From positions 1-23,015 of the forward strand of contig DLBY01000024.1 in assembly GCA_002480345.1 (NCBI GenBank): 23,015 nt of DNA, in the 5' to 3' direction. The notes beneath the pieces are model-generated. The model was not told the origin of the DNA and did not search any database. It worked only from the letters and a program-made list of their open reading frames with translations. The stretch comes from Phycisphaerales bacterium UBA7812. GTDB lineage: Bacteria; Planctomycetota; Phycisphaerae; Phycisphaerales; UBA1924. The translations under genes and the position numbers were made by a program. Positions 6,970 to 16,105 of the stretch are shown piece by piece (position 1 is the first letter of the stretch; every line of letters starts with the position of its first letter).

Positions 6970-8027
6970 CGAGGCGTCCTCCCCCCGGCGCGGGCGGCGC
7001 GCTCCGAGACCGTCGTCACGACCGCGCCCTCCTGGGGACGCTGAGCGATCACCGCCGCGATGTCGCGGATCGTGCGCTCGAGCGGGATCGTCGGCGCAAA
7101 CCCGATCGCGTCGCGCACCCGCGCGAGGTCGGGACGCCGGAACTGAAGGTCCTCGTACCCCGACGGGTACGCCTCGCTGTAGGGCACGAGCACGATCTCG
7201 GATCGGGAGCCCAGGACCGAGCGCACACGCTCGGCCAGCTCGCGGATCGAGACGGGCTCATCGGATCCGAGGTTGAACACCCGCCCGAGGCAGGAAGGGT
7301 CGCCCAGCAGACGGGGCATCGCGCCCACGATATCGCGCACATCGCAGAAGCAGCGGGACTGGGTGCCGTCGCCGAACACGCGGATGGGCTCGCCCGCGAG
7401 CGCCGCGCGCACGAAGCGGGGCAGAACCATGCCGTAGGCGCCGACCTGCCCGGGCCCGACGGTGTTGAACAGGCGGACGACCACGCAGCGCGCGCTCCCG
7501 GCGCGGTGGTGCCCCAGCGCGAGATACTCATCGATCGCTTTCGCGCACGCGTACGACCACCGCGTCACCGAGGTCGGCCCGTACACGACATCGTCGTCCT
7601 CGCTGAACACCCGACGCGTCGGCTTGCCGTACACCTCCGACGACGAGGTGAACAGCATGGGACCCGCGCCGGTCCGCTCGATGAAGCGGAGCAGCGCCGC
7701 GGTCTGCTCGACATTGGTCTCGATCGCGCGCACGGGCTCGTTCATCACGAGATCGACGCCCACCGAGGCCGCGAGGTGGTACACCTCATCGAACTGGGGG
7801 AACGCCTCGAGGTCGGGCAAACGGTCGGTGACCCGACCCTCGAGCAGTGTCGCGTCATCGGGCACGCCGGCGCGCGCGCCGGTCGAGAGATCGTCCACGA
7901 TGGTGACCGCGTCGCCCCGGTCGAGGAGCGCGCGCACGAGATGGGACCCGACGAAACCGGCCCCGCCGGTCACGAGGACGCGGCGCGGCCGATCGTGTGT
8001 GCCTCGCTCGCCCTCCCGGTGCGTCAC
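6966..8027 (-). CDS. NAD-dependent sugar epimerase/dehydratase (extended SDR)
   Basis: This 353-residue extended short-chain dehydrogenase acts on nucleotide sugars. The Rossmann motif is GGAGFVG (21-27), followed by the acidic D45-D46 pair that selects NAD. The catalytic site is TSSSEVYG (127-134) with Y159 and K163 in SYACAK. The substrate half has NTVGPGQVGAYGMVLPRF and FGDGTQSRCFCDVRD, a form common in exopolysaccharide-linked UDP-sugar epimerases and UDP-glucuronate decarboxylases; I cannot choose between 4-epimerase and decarboxylase. The GTG at 8027 overlaps the stop of the Wzc-like gene (GTGA), and the open frame further upstream is only the antisense-rich overlap with that gene. Its own stop overlaps the transferase start. 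Translation of the three genes is probably coupled. Confidence 0.9.
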   Translation of the reverse strand: MTHREGERGTHDRPRRVLVTGGAGFVGSHLVRALLDRGDAVTIVDDLSTGARAGVPDDATLLEGRVTDRLPDLEAFPQFDEVYHLAASVGVDLVMNEPVRAIETNVEQTAALLRFIERTGAGPMLFTSSSEVYGKPTRRVFSEDDDVVYGPTSVTRWSYACAKAIDEYLALGHHRAGSARCVVVRLFNTVGPGQVGAYGMVLPRFVRAALAGEPIRVFGDGTQSRCFCDVRDIVGAMPRLLGDPSCLGRVFNLGSDEPVSIRELAERVRSVLGSRSEIVLVPYSEAYPSGYEDLQFRRPDLARVRDAIGFAPTIPLERTIRDIAAVIAQRPQEGAVVTTVSERAARAGGRTPR

Positions 8028-10297
8028 GCGGAGTTCTCTCCCGACCCGACGGGCTCGGGCTTCTTGGGCGCGGTGTTGGGACCCGGGCCGCTCTGATCGT
8101 GCGCGTGGTACTCGGCGCTGGTGCGGATGTTCCGCTTCATGTACCCGCCCGCCGCGGAGCGGACCGCGTTGACGACGATGCCCAGCAAGACCGCGGGGGC
8201 GTCGGCGAACTCGTTCTTGACGCGCCCGACCATGCCCCGCGTCTCCGCGAGGGCGCGGGTCACGAGGATCGAGGCGTCGCAGCGCTGCGCGAGGCTGCTC
8301 GCGTCGCCCGCGACGATCGCGGGGGCACAATCGAGGAACGCGACATCGTACTCGGCGCCCGCCTGCTGGAGCAGCGCCGTCATCGGGGCGGTGCCCAGAC
8401 GCTCGAACATCCGCTTGGAGGGCGAGCCCGCCGCGAGGATGTGCAGGGTCCGCCCCTCGACGCTGACCTCCTGCACCGCGGAGGCGAGCGTCGCGTCGCC
8501 CGCGAGCACATCGCCCAGGCCCGGGCCCTCGCGGAGCCCGAACAGGGTGTGCAGCGTGGGGCGGCGGAAGTTCGCGTCGATCACGAGCACATTGCGGTCG
8601 ACGAACGCGCTCGCCATCGCGAGGTTCGCGACCATCGCGCTCGCGCCCGAACCGGGCATGCCGCTGAAGACCAGGCAGGTCTTGTGCCCGCCGTCGTCGA
8701 GCTTCTTGAGCACCGTCGTGCGGAGCTGCCGGAAGCTCTCCGCGACGACGCTCCGCGGCGCATCGCGCACCACGGTGTCGAAGTGCCCGCCCACCGTCGG
8801 GTCCTCGTCCGCGAGGGGGACGGTGCCCAAGATCTTCGTCCGCGGCATCGCGGCGAGATCCGCGGGGCTCTTGACCCGCTGGTCGAGGAACTCCGCCGCG
8901 AGGATGATGCCCGCGGTGAGGCCCGAGATCAGCAGCACGCCCGCGGGGATCGAGAGGAACAGCTGGGGGAGCGAGGGGCGGTCCGCGGGACGCTCGAACT
9001 CCCGCACGACCATCCGGTTCGACGACGAGGTCGAGGTCGAGGTCTCGATGTCGCGCAGGCGGAGCTGGAGCTCCGCGAGCGTGTCGTTCATCGCCTCGAT
9101 CTGGTCGGTGATGTCGTTGATCTCCGTGATCGTCCGCGTCACATCCTGCAGCTCGACCTCGAGCTCCTCTTCCTCCGCGAGCATGTTGGCGATCTGCGCC
9201 TGCGCCTGGCGGATCTCGGACTCCAGCAGGTCCTTCTCCGCGTCGAACAGGCTCGCGAGCTCACGCTCGCGCGTGATCGAGATCTGCTGCTCGGTCGCGG
9301 CGATCTGGTTCTCGACGATCTTGTACTCGCGGTGCCCCGGCATGATGCCCATCCGGCGGAGCTCGTTGAGGCGCGTCTCCAGCAGCTCCTTGTTCGCCTT
9401 CATCTGCTGGAGGATCGGGCTCATCTCGACGGTCTGGCGCTGCGTGTCCGAATAGCGGACCCCGCCCTCGGACTGCACCATCTCGTTCATCCGCTCGAGC
9501 TGGGTCTGCATCGCCTGCAGCTCCAGCCCGATGTTGTTCTTCTCCCGCGCGATGATGCTGAGCTTCTCACGCGTGATCGTCGCCTGCTCGACCAGGCCCG
9601 TGATCTGCTCGTCCCGGATCAGTCGGCTGCGGCGCTCGTCGAGGTTCTCGATCTTCCGCTCGGTCTCTTGGATGGAGTCCTGGATCGCGGAGCGGCGCTC
9701 GCTGTTCACGGCGCTGTTCTGGTTGGTCAGATCGTTCTGGTACGCCTCGCGGACCAGGCGGGCGATGCCCGCCGCGTCGGTCGGGTTCTTCCACGCGACC
9801 TTCATGCGCACATAGAAGGTGCCCCCCACCGGGCGGGCCGACACCCGGTCGTCCAGCTTGTCCATCGCCTCGATGAAGTCGAAGCTCCCGTCGTCCTGCA
9901 CGAACTTCTTGGACCAGTTGGGCGCCTCCGCCTGCAGGCGCGGGTCCTGCGCCACCCGCTCCAGCAGCGTGTCGCTCGTCATGCGGTCCGCCTGCGTCGC
10001 CATGAACTGCTCGAGCGCGTCCTCGTCGATCGTCTGCTGCTCGAGCAGCGTCTCGCTCTGGGGCGGCAGCGCCTCGAAGGTCACCGTCGATTCGTAGATC
10101 GGGTAGATGAACAGCCACGCGTAGTGGGCGACCACCCCGAAGACGCCCCCCGCGACGACCGCGGCCGCGAGGACATACTTCCACTTCTTGAGAAGCTTGA
10201 TCGGGTCGATCGCGGGCGCACCCCCGGCGCTCGGGGCGCTCGTCGGCGCCGGGCGGGGGGCTGGGGTGGACGGCCTGGGAGGAACTGCACTGCTCAT
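8024..10297 (-). CDS. Wzc-like chain-length regulator with degenerate tyrosine-kinase domain
   Basis: This 757-residue inner-membrane protein has the Wzz-plus-BY-kinase layout used in polysaccharide co-polymerases. A Pro/Ala-rich N-terminus is followed by a membrane helix (about 41-65), a Wzz domain, a long periplasmic coiled coil (about 180-425), a second helix (about 446-467) and a cytoplasmic P-loop domain. The Walker A at 546-553 reads GMPGSGAS: the invariant lysine is alanine (A552). The Walker A' DANFRRP (D574) and Walker B FLDCAP (D656) are kept. The C-terminal tail has only two spaced tyrosines instead of a tyrosine cluster. It may therefore bind but not hydrolyse ATP, or be a pseudokinase that only shapes polymer length. 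A CGGAG-like site about 9 bases before the ATG supports the start. It lies 143 bases after the TPR gene and overlaps the epimerase by 4 bases. Confidence 0.9.
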   Translation of the reverse strand: MSSAVPPRPSTPAPRPAPTSAPSAGGAPAIDPIKLLKKWKYVLAAAVVAGGVFGVVAHYAWLFIYPIYESTVTFEALPPQSETLLEQQTIDEDALEQFMATQADRMTSDTLLERVAQDPRLQAEAPNWSKKFVQDDGSFDFIEAMDKLDDRVSARPVGGTFYVRMKVAWKNPTDAAGIARLVREAYQNDLTNQNSAVNSERRSAIQDSIQETERKIENLDERRSRLIRDEQITGLVEQATITREKLSIIAREKNNIGLELQAMQTQLERMNEMVQSEGGVRYSDTQRQTVEMSPILQQMKANKELLETRLNELRRMGIMPGHREYKIVENQIAATEQQISITRERELASLFDAEKDLLESEIRQAQAQIANMLAEEEELEVELQDVTRTITEINDITDQIEAMNDTLAELQLRLRDIETSTSTSSSNRMVVREFERPADRPSLPQLFLSIPAGVLLISGLTAGIILAAEFLDQRVKSPADLAAMPRTKILGTVPLADEDPTVGGHFDTVVRDAPRSVVAESFRQLRTTVLKKLDDGGHKTCLVFSGMPGSGASAMVANLAMASAFVDRNVLVIDANFRRPTLHTLFGLREGPGLGDVLAGDATLASAVQEVSVEGRTLHILAAGSPSKRMFERLGTAPMTALLQQAGAEYDVAFLDCAPAIVAGDASSLAQRCDASILVTRALAETRGMVGRVKNEFADAPAVLLGIVVNAVRSAAGGYMKRNIRTSAEYHAHDQSGPGPNTAPKKPEPVGSGENSA

Positions 10298-10373
10298 GGT
10301 CGGTACTCCGGGATCCTCGGTGATCCCCTTACGCGGTCGGTCCCCCGGTTGATCGCCCCTGCGCCGGATCCGG

Positions 10374-10387
10374 GGGGCGATCGCCCC
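10374..10387 (-). repeat. Palindrome in the TPR-Wzc intercistronic gap
   Basis: GGGGCGATCGCCCC is a perfect 14-base palindrome, 53 bases after the TPR stop. There is no T-tract, so it is not a classical terminator. It could stabilise or process the mRNA. Confidence 0.5.
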
Positions 10388-10440
10388 ACGCGGATGCCGC
10401 GACGCCCGACGGATGGGCGGGGTCCCGGGTTCGTTGTCGG

Positions 10441-13400
10441 TCAGTCGGCGCTCGGCGCTGAGTCGATCTCCTGCTTCACCTCGGCAAGGTCGTCACCAAC
10501 AACCTCCCTCAAATCGGGGAGGGTGTAGATCGCGGTATCCGCATCGGTCCACAGCCGGCGTGCTTCGTCGGTGTTCCCCCGCTTCAGCGCGAGCCGGGCG
10601 AGGTTGAGCAGGACATTCACCCGCTCGCGCTCGGTGCGCACCCGCTCCTTCGCGGTGAGCAGGGCGTCCTCCGCCTCGTCGAGCTCGCCCGACTTCAGCA
10701 GCAGGTTGCCCAGCGTGTCGTACACATCGGCGCGGCTGTCGGCGAGCTGCGTCGCCTGACGCGCGAGGGGGACCGCCTCGGCGGGACGCCCGAGCTCGAT
10801 GCCGATGCAGTACGCGAGGTTGTTGTGCATCTCCCAGTCGTCCGGGAAGGCCTCGATGCCGGCGCGCCAGGCCTGGGCGGCGCCCTCGAAATCGCCCCGC
10901 CCGAATCGCCCGCTGCCCAGCAGGCGGTGGGCGAGGCGCTTGATCAGGTCGTTGGCGCCGTTCTTCTGAAGGGCGATGAGATCCGCGTCCGCCTGATCGA
11001 CCTGCCGCTCGTCCTGGGCCCGCAGGGTCGCGGCGCCGTAGGTGAGCCAGTCGCGCTGGACGGAATTCGCGGGCATCTGCTCGCGGAGGTTGAGGATGTA
11101 GTCGGTCGACTTGGCGCCGTCGTCGTCGAAGACCACGCGGACATTGCGGACCCACTGGAGCACGAGCCCCGGGTTGCCCAGCGCCTGCTCGTACGCGCGG
11201 GTCAGGAACGAGGCGGCGCGGGCCATCTTGCCGCCGCGTGCCTCGATCGCCGCCCGCGTCGCGAGCAGCTGCGGGTCCTCGTCGACCTTGTTGCCAAGGA
11301 CCTCGAGCTCCTGGATGACGCGCGAAGCCCGCTGCACGCGGGGGTTCTCCGAGCGGAGGAGGGCGTCGATATAGGCCATCGCGACGCGCTCATCGCGCGT
11401 CAGCTCCCACGCCTGCTCGAACAGGCCCGCGGCCCGGTCGAACTGATCGCGACGCAGGAAGACGCGCCCCATGACGAGCATGAGCGTCGCGTCGGTCGGG
11501 CGGGCCTCGATCACCTCGTTGGCGACATCCACCGCCTCGCCCACCCGGTCGCGCTCGAGCAGCTCGATGAGCAGCCCCACCAAGACCGAGTCCTGCGTCG
11601 GGTTGGCCCGCATCGACGCGCGGAGCGATTCGAGCGCCCGGTCGTCATCGCCCCGGCGGTAGTGCATCGTCGCCATGAGCTTGTGGGCCTGGTAGTCGTT
11701 GGGGTTGAGCCTCAGCGCCTCCTCGAGGTTGCGCATCACATCGCTCGCGAGCGCCTCGTTGGGCATGAGGAACTGGGCCCGCTTGACGAACGGGAGCGGG
11801 CGGGAGGGATAGAGCTCGATCGCGCGATCGACGAGGCGGAGCGCCTCTTTCTCCTGCCCCTGCGCCATCGCGATGTCGGCGCTCTGCATGAGCACCGTGA
11901 GGTCCTCCCGCGAGCGATCGCTCAGCGACGCGATCTGCTGGCGGGCCTCGTCGAGCTCGTTGATCCGCAGCAGCATCTCGATCAGCAGCTTGCGGTACTG
12001 ATCGTTCGATTCGTCGGCGCCCGCGTCGACCACCTTGCGGAACGCCTCCGCGGCGGGGCGCCACATGTTGCGACGCATCATGATCTCGCCGAAGAGCTTC
12101 TCGGCGCGGAGCCGCTCGGGGTCCTGCTGGGCGCGGGCCTCCTCGACGGCGCGGAGCGCGACATCGTCCCGCCCGCGCTCGATCATGAAACGCGCCATCG
12201 CGATGTAGGCATCGACCGTCGCCTCGGGCTCGCCCACGCCCACGATGTGCTCGATGAACGCACCGCGTGCCAGCTCGATACCGTCCCGGTAGCCGTCGTC
12301 CTGGCGCACGCGACCCTGGTCGGCGTACCACTTCGCGAGGACCTCGACGCGCGCCAGCCCGCCCTCGCCCTCGCTCTCGAGCTCGTCGAGGATCGCCTTC
12401 GCCTTCTGCCAGTCGCGGTCCTCGATGTAGAGCCTCGCGAGCTGGAGCTTGTTGCCGATGTTGAAGGGCTGCTCGCCCAGGATCTGCGTGCGGCGGCGGA
12501 TCGCGGTCGCGAGGCCCTCGTCGCCGCCCTGGTTCGCCTCGAGCCGCAGGTACATATCGACGAACGAGGGGTCGACTTCGCCGAAGTCGCGCAGGCGGCG
12601 CGCCTCGGAGAGCGCCTCGTCGAGCTGCCCGGTCGTCGCGAGCAGCGCGATGTACCCCCGGATCGTGATCGGGTCGTTCAGCGTGATCGAAAGCGACTGG
12701 CGGTACGACTCGAGCGACTCGGCAACCCGGCCCAGCGACGACTGCTCCGTCGCGAGCAGACGCCACAGCGGCGCGTCCGCCGGGCGACGCGAGACCGCTT
12801 CGCGGAGCAGCTCGACCGCCTCGGCGTGCCGGTTCTCCGCCGCGTAGACGCGTGCCTGGTAGGTGATCCCGTCGAGGCGGTCCGCGTTGATCTCCCGGGC
12901 GCGCTGCGCGATCGCCCGAGCGCCCTCGAGGTTGCCCGAATCGAGCTGCTGGAGGAAGTCCTGCTCGAGGACATCCGGGTCATCGGGCGCCATCGCCTTC
13001 GCTTCCGCGAGGGCCTCCGCCGCCGCCCCGGGCTCGCCGTACAAGCGCCGGGCCTCGACGATCTGGAGCAGCTTGTCGAGCTCGCTCGCGTTCGAATCTC
13101 GGATGGTCTGCTCGACGATCTCGAGCAGGCTGTCCGCCTCGAGCCGCTGCTTGAGCTGCGCGATGGTCGGGTCGTCGGGGTTCGCGTCGAAGGCCTTGTT
13201 GGTCACCTCGCGGGCCTCGTCGAGCCGGTCGGTGAACATCAGGATGCGGACGAGCTGGCGCACCAGCGCGGGGTCCTGCCCGTGCTCGGCAAGCCCGTCG
13301 CGCAGCAGCTTCTCGGCGCCCATCGCGTCGGGCGCCGGCAGGCCCTTGCCCTGGAAACGCTGCTCGGACTCGAACACGATCGCCTTGATCGGGTCGTCGG

Positions 13401-15108
13401 GGCGCTCGCGGAAGGTGAGCTCCGCGAGGCGGTTGAGCCGGTCCTGGATCGCTTGGTTGCCCGGCGCGAGCTCCGCGGCCCGCTGCGTGTAGCGGAACGC
13501 CTCGTCAAGGCTCGCCTCCGTGCCCAGCCGCTCCTCGATATCCGCCAGCCCCAGCAGCACATTCGCGTTGCGGGGCTCGAGCGCGAGCAGCTCGCCCAGG
13601 CGCTCACGCGCCAGGCCCGTCTTGTTGAGGCGAAGCGCCGAGAGCCCCTCTCGCCACAGCCCGTCCCGGTTCGAATACCCCGTCTTCTGGTTGAACGACG
13701 CGAAGTGCCCCAGCGCCTCGTTGAGCGCCGCTTCGCCGCCCCGCTGGTCGCCTGTCGCGAGCAGATACTCGGCGCGCGCCGCCGCGATCTGCCCGTCGAG
13801 CATCGCGACGCGCGGCGCGTCGGTGCCCACGCCCGTGATGAACCGGTCGCGCGCCTCCGAAGCGATCTCGAGCAGCTCCTGCACACGCTCGGGCGCATCG
13901 CCCTCGTCGATCCGCTTGACCGCGAACTCCGCGATGAACAGCGGCGCCTGCCGGCGAGCGAACAGACGGATCCACCCGTCCAGCGAGACCGGGAGGCTCT
14001 CCTGTGCCTCGGCGCGACGCGCGTCGCGCATCGCCGCCTCGTAGTCCCCGTACCGCTCGCGCAGGTTCGCGAGCTGCAGCAGCATCTCGGTGGGCTCGTC
14101 GCCCGATTCAACGGCGCTCTCGAGCAGCGCGATCGAGCGCGGCGTCATCCCGGTCGGATCCAGCAACCCCTCGAGAATCGTGAGGCGGTCGATGATCCCT
14201 CCGGTCAGCGTTCCAAGCTTCGCCTCCGCGTTGCGGAGCACCGCGTCGAGCTGGTCATACAGCCGGACCCGCTCCGCCTCCCGCGCATCGCCCGTGAGCC
14301 GCGTGAAGGGCTCCGCCTCGATGTCGAGCATCGTGATCTGCGCCCACAGGTTCTCGGGGTCCACCGCGAGCACGGCGTTGACGGCGTCGCGCTGCTCCCC
14401 GATGATCCGCGTCGCCTCCTGCCGATCGTCGTTGGTCTCGGCGCGGGCCTTCTCGGTATCGAGCAGGCGGACCAGGGCGCGCATCGCGCGCCCGTCGCCG
14501 GGTTCGACCGCGAGCGCGGCGCGGAGGTCGTCCTTCGCCGCCTCGATCTCGTCCTCGGTCAGCGTGCTCTGCGTCCCCGCGAGCTGCGCCCAAGCGAGGC
14601 CGCGGTAGCGCCGGAGGCGGTCGCGCTGCTCCTGCAGAGGGCCCCCCTCGGGGTAATACGCGAGCATGAACGCGACCTCGTTCGCGAAGTTCTCCACCGC
14701 GGGGCGGGACCCGCCCCCCAGGCGGCTGAACGACTCGAAGTACAGATTCAGATACTCGCCGGTCCGCTCCACATCCGTCCGCGCCGTCACCGCGACCTGC
14801 CGCTTGATCGAGCGGAACTGGTTGAACTTGTCGCGGTAGTCGGTCTCCGTCGACGGCACGATGTGCCCCAGCGCGTTCGCCCAGCCGTCCAGCCACTCGA
14901 TGTTGGTGTTCTCGTGCCCGACGGCGCGGCCCCAGTTCTCCTCCGCGGCCTCCCAGTCGCCCGCGGCCTCCGCCTCGAGCGCCAGCGCGGCGTAGGTGTC
15001 CCCCGTCTTGTTGAACATGAACCAGTACAGCGCGACGCCCGAACCGAGCACCACCACCGCCGCCACAACGAGCAACGCCACGAACTTCGTATTCACACGA
15101 CCAGCCAT
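10441..15108 (-). CDS. Giant TPR membrane-anchored protein of the exosortase locus
   Basis: This 1555-residue protein begins with one membrane helix (residues 9-32, FVALLVVAAVVVLGSGVALYWF) and no cleavage site, so it is a signal anchor with the rest in the periplasm. The remainder is almost entirely tetratricopeptide-type helix pairs, recognised by repeating A..Y, A.....A....P and LG....A patterns; examples are GDYEAAMRDARRAEAQ, GRVAESLESYRQSL and GELDEAEDALLTAKE. Proteins of this type (the PrsT-like group) accompany exosortases and exopolysaccharide export genes and are thought to act as scaffolds. The usual size is about 900 residues, so this one is unusually long. It sits 82 bases after the EpsI-like gene. 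The long open frames on the opposite strand are codon-bias shadows. Confidence 0.9.
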   Translation of the reverse strand: MAGRVNTKFVALLVVAAVVVLGSGVALYWFMFNKTGDTYAALALEAEAAGDWEAAEENWGRAVGHENTNIEWLDGWANALGHIVPSTETDYRDKFNQFRSIKRQVAVTARTDVERTGEYLNLYFESFSRLGGGSRPAVENFANEVAFMLAYYPEGGPLQEQRDRLRRYRGLAWAQLAGTQSTLTEDEIEAAKDDLRAALAVEPGDGRAMRALVRLLDTEKARAETNDDRQEATRIIGEQRDAVNAVLAVDPENLWAQITMLDIEAEPFTRLTGDAREAERVRLYDQLDAVLRNAEAKLGTLTGGIIDRLTILEGLLDPTGMTPRSIALLESAVESGDEPTEMLLQLANLRERYGDYEAAMRDARRAEAQESLPVSLDGWIRLFARRQAPLFIAEFAVKRIDEGDAPERVQELLEIASEARDRFITGVGTDAPRVAMLDGQIAAARAEYLLATGDQRGGEAALNEALGHFASFNQKTGYSNRDGLWREGLSALRLNKTGLARERLGELLALEPRNANVLLGLADIEERLGTEASLDEAFRYTQRAAELAPGNQAIQDRLNRLAELTFRERPDDPIKAIVFESEQRFQGKGLPAPDAMGAEKLLRDGLAEHGQDPALVRQLVRILMFTDRLDEAREVTNKAFDANPDDPTIAQLKQRLEADSLLEIVEQTIRDSNASELDKLLQIVEARRLYGEPGAAAEALAEAKAMAPDDPDVLEQDFLQQLDSGNLEGARAIAQRAREINADRLDGITYQARVYAAENRHAEAVELLREAVSRRPADAPLWRLLATEQSSLGRVAESLESYRQSLSITLNDPITIRGYIALLATTGQLDEALSEARRLRDFGEVDPSFVDMYLRLEANQGGDEGLATAIRRRTQILGEQPFNIGNKLQLARLYIEDRDWQKAKAILDELESEGEGGLARVEVLAKWYADQGRVRQDDGYRDGIELARGAFIEHIVGVGEPEATVDAYIAMARFMIERGRDDVALRAVEEARAQQDPERLRAEKLFGEIMMRRNMWRPAAEAFRKVVDAGADESNDQYRKLLIEMLLRINELDEARQQIASLSDRSREDLTVLMQSADIAMAQGQEKEALRLVDRAIELYPSRPLPFVKRAQFLMPNEALASDVMRNLEEALRLNPNDYQAHKLMATMHYRRGDDDRALESLRASMRANPTQDSVLVGLLIELLERDRVGEAVDVANEVIEARPTDATLMLVMGRVFLRRDQFDRAAGLFEQAWELTRDERVAMAYIDALLRSENPRVQRASRVIQELEVLGNKVDEDPQLLATRAAIEARGGKMARAASFLTRAYEQALGNPGLVLQWVRNVRVVFDDDGAKSTDYILNLREQMPANSVQRDWLTYGAATLRAQDERQVDQADADLIALQKNGANDLIKRLAHRLLGSGRFGRGDFEGAAQAWRAGIEAFPDDWEMHNNLAYCIGIELGRPAEAVPLARQATQLADSRADVYDTLGNLLLKSGELDEAEDALLTAKERVRTERERVNVLLNLARLALKRGNTDEARRLWTDADTAIYTLPDLREVVGDDLAEVKQEIDSAPSAD

Positions 15109-15126
15109 CGATCGGCCCTTTCATCC

Positions 15127-15152
15127 CGCCTGCCCGGCGCTGCCGGGCGGCG
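15127..15152 (-). repeat. GC hairpin between EpsI-like and TPR genes
   Basis: GCCCGGC and GCCGGGC (15132-15148) pair around a 3-base loop, and with one bulged base the stem extends to 11 pairs. No T-run follows. It lies in the 82-base gap and just before the TPR start. Confidence 0.5.
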
Positions 15153-15190
15153 TTCCAAATCTCGCAAATCGCGCCGCCGAGCGCTTCCGC

Positions 15191-16105
15191 TCAGCCCGCC
15201 TCGTCTCCGTCCCCCGCCCCCCGCGGGTTCTCCTCGGGGTACGCCCCCGCCTCCACCTCGATCCAGTCGGGCACGCACCGCATGATCTCGGGGAGCAACT
15301 CCCCGATCAGCGACGCGGACACCGCGGCGTGCTCCGTCTTGCTGTCCACCGTCCCGCAGGTCGCCTGCACCTTCAGGTAGTACGCGTAATCGCTCGTCAG
15401 ATCGAACGCGAGCGAACGCACGCCCTCGGCGCTCGCGACCGTCCCGCCGTTCGCGACGAAGAAGTAGCCCGCGAACAGCGCCCGGTCGTCGGACTGACCC
15501 CGGAACTCGCTGATCATCATCCGCAGCGGGTGCCCGGGCCCCACGCCGCGCGGCATCCGGACGCGGTACCCCTTGCGATCCGAGAACCGCCAGCTCGTCG
15601 GCGCGGTGTACACCGTCCCGGTGGGCCCGCGCGACGACTCGGGCACGCTCGTGTCCTCCACCCATTCGTCCATCCCGATCGGGAGGGGGAGGATCTCCGA
15701 CGCGCTGCTCTTCTGCATGCCCCCGCCCACGAAGCACCGCTCCGGGACATGGGGCACCGTGTCGATCATCCCCGTGTAGTACGCCGCGTGGAAGACCACG
15801 ACATGCGGCTCGTCCTGGTCCGGCGCCATCGCGCTTTCCTTCTGGACATACCGCCGGCTCACGGTGTTCTTCGTCCCGAGCTCGTCGAGGATCTCCTCGC
15901 TCATCATCTCGTCGGCGCCGACCTGCACCCACGAGTCCGTCTCGGAGGGCAAGGTGGAGACGAGCCGACCGTCGGGCGGGTAGATCGCTTCCTTGCGCAG
16001 GTGGATGCCGTACGCCTGGATCAGCCGCCCGAAGCCCAGCGCGCTGACGAGCAGCACGCCGAACGCAACAAAGAACGCGGGGGTGAAGATCGTGCGCCCG
16101 TTCAT
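15191..16105 (-). CDS. EpsI-like exosortase-associated protein
   Basis: This 304-residue protein has an N-terminal membrane helix (about 8-27) and a periplasmic domain of the EpsI (DUF3485) family, recognised by the HVPERCFVGGG stretch (119-129), which matches the family's H.PE.C..G.G signature, and by the downstream FAGYFFVANG region. EpsI domains occur fused to, or directly beside, exosortases and are needed for the pathway in some exopolysaccharide systems, though their chemistry is unknown. The ATG at 16105 overlaps the exosortase stop as ATGA. This is the split, not fused, arrangement. The acidic C-terminal tail (PEENPRGAGDGDEAG) is a minor extra. An upstream open frame to 16642 only shadows the exosortase gene. 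Confidence 0.88.
   Translation of the reverse strand: MNGRTIFTPAFFVAFGVLLVSALGFGRLIQAYGIHLRKEAIYPPDGRLVSTLPSETDSWVQVGADEMMSEEILDELGTKNTVSRRYVQKESAMAPDQDEPHVVVFHAAYYTGMIDTVPHVPERCFVGGGMQKSSASEILPLPIGMDEWVEDTSVPESSRGPTGTVYTAPTSWRFSDRKGYRVRMPRGVGPGHPLRMMISEFRGQSDDRALFAGYFFVANGGTVASAEGVRSLAFDLTSDYAYYLKVQATCGTVDSKTEHAAVSASLIGELLPEIMRCVPDWIEVEAGAYPEENPRGAGDGDEAG

Noticed and set aside
10374..10387. GCGATCGC core as a dispersed repeat
   Set aside because: Only one full palindrome of this type was seen in an intergenic site here, so no repeat family can be claimed.
7997..10528. 843-codon open frame on the plus strand opposite the Wzc-like gene
   Set aside because: Same codon-bias shadow; it crosses gene boundaries and shows no motif.
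10825..15285. Very long open frame on the plus strand opposite the TPR gene
   Set aside because: It has no ribosome site, its translation is an Arg/Leu/Asp/Glu-heavy string with no domain, and it follows from G/C third-position bias of the minus-strand gene.
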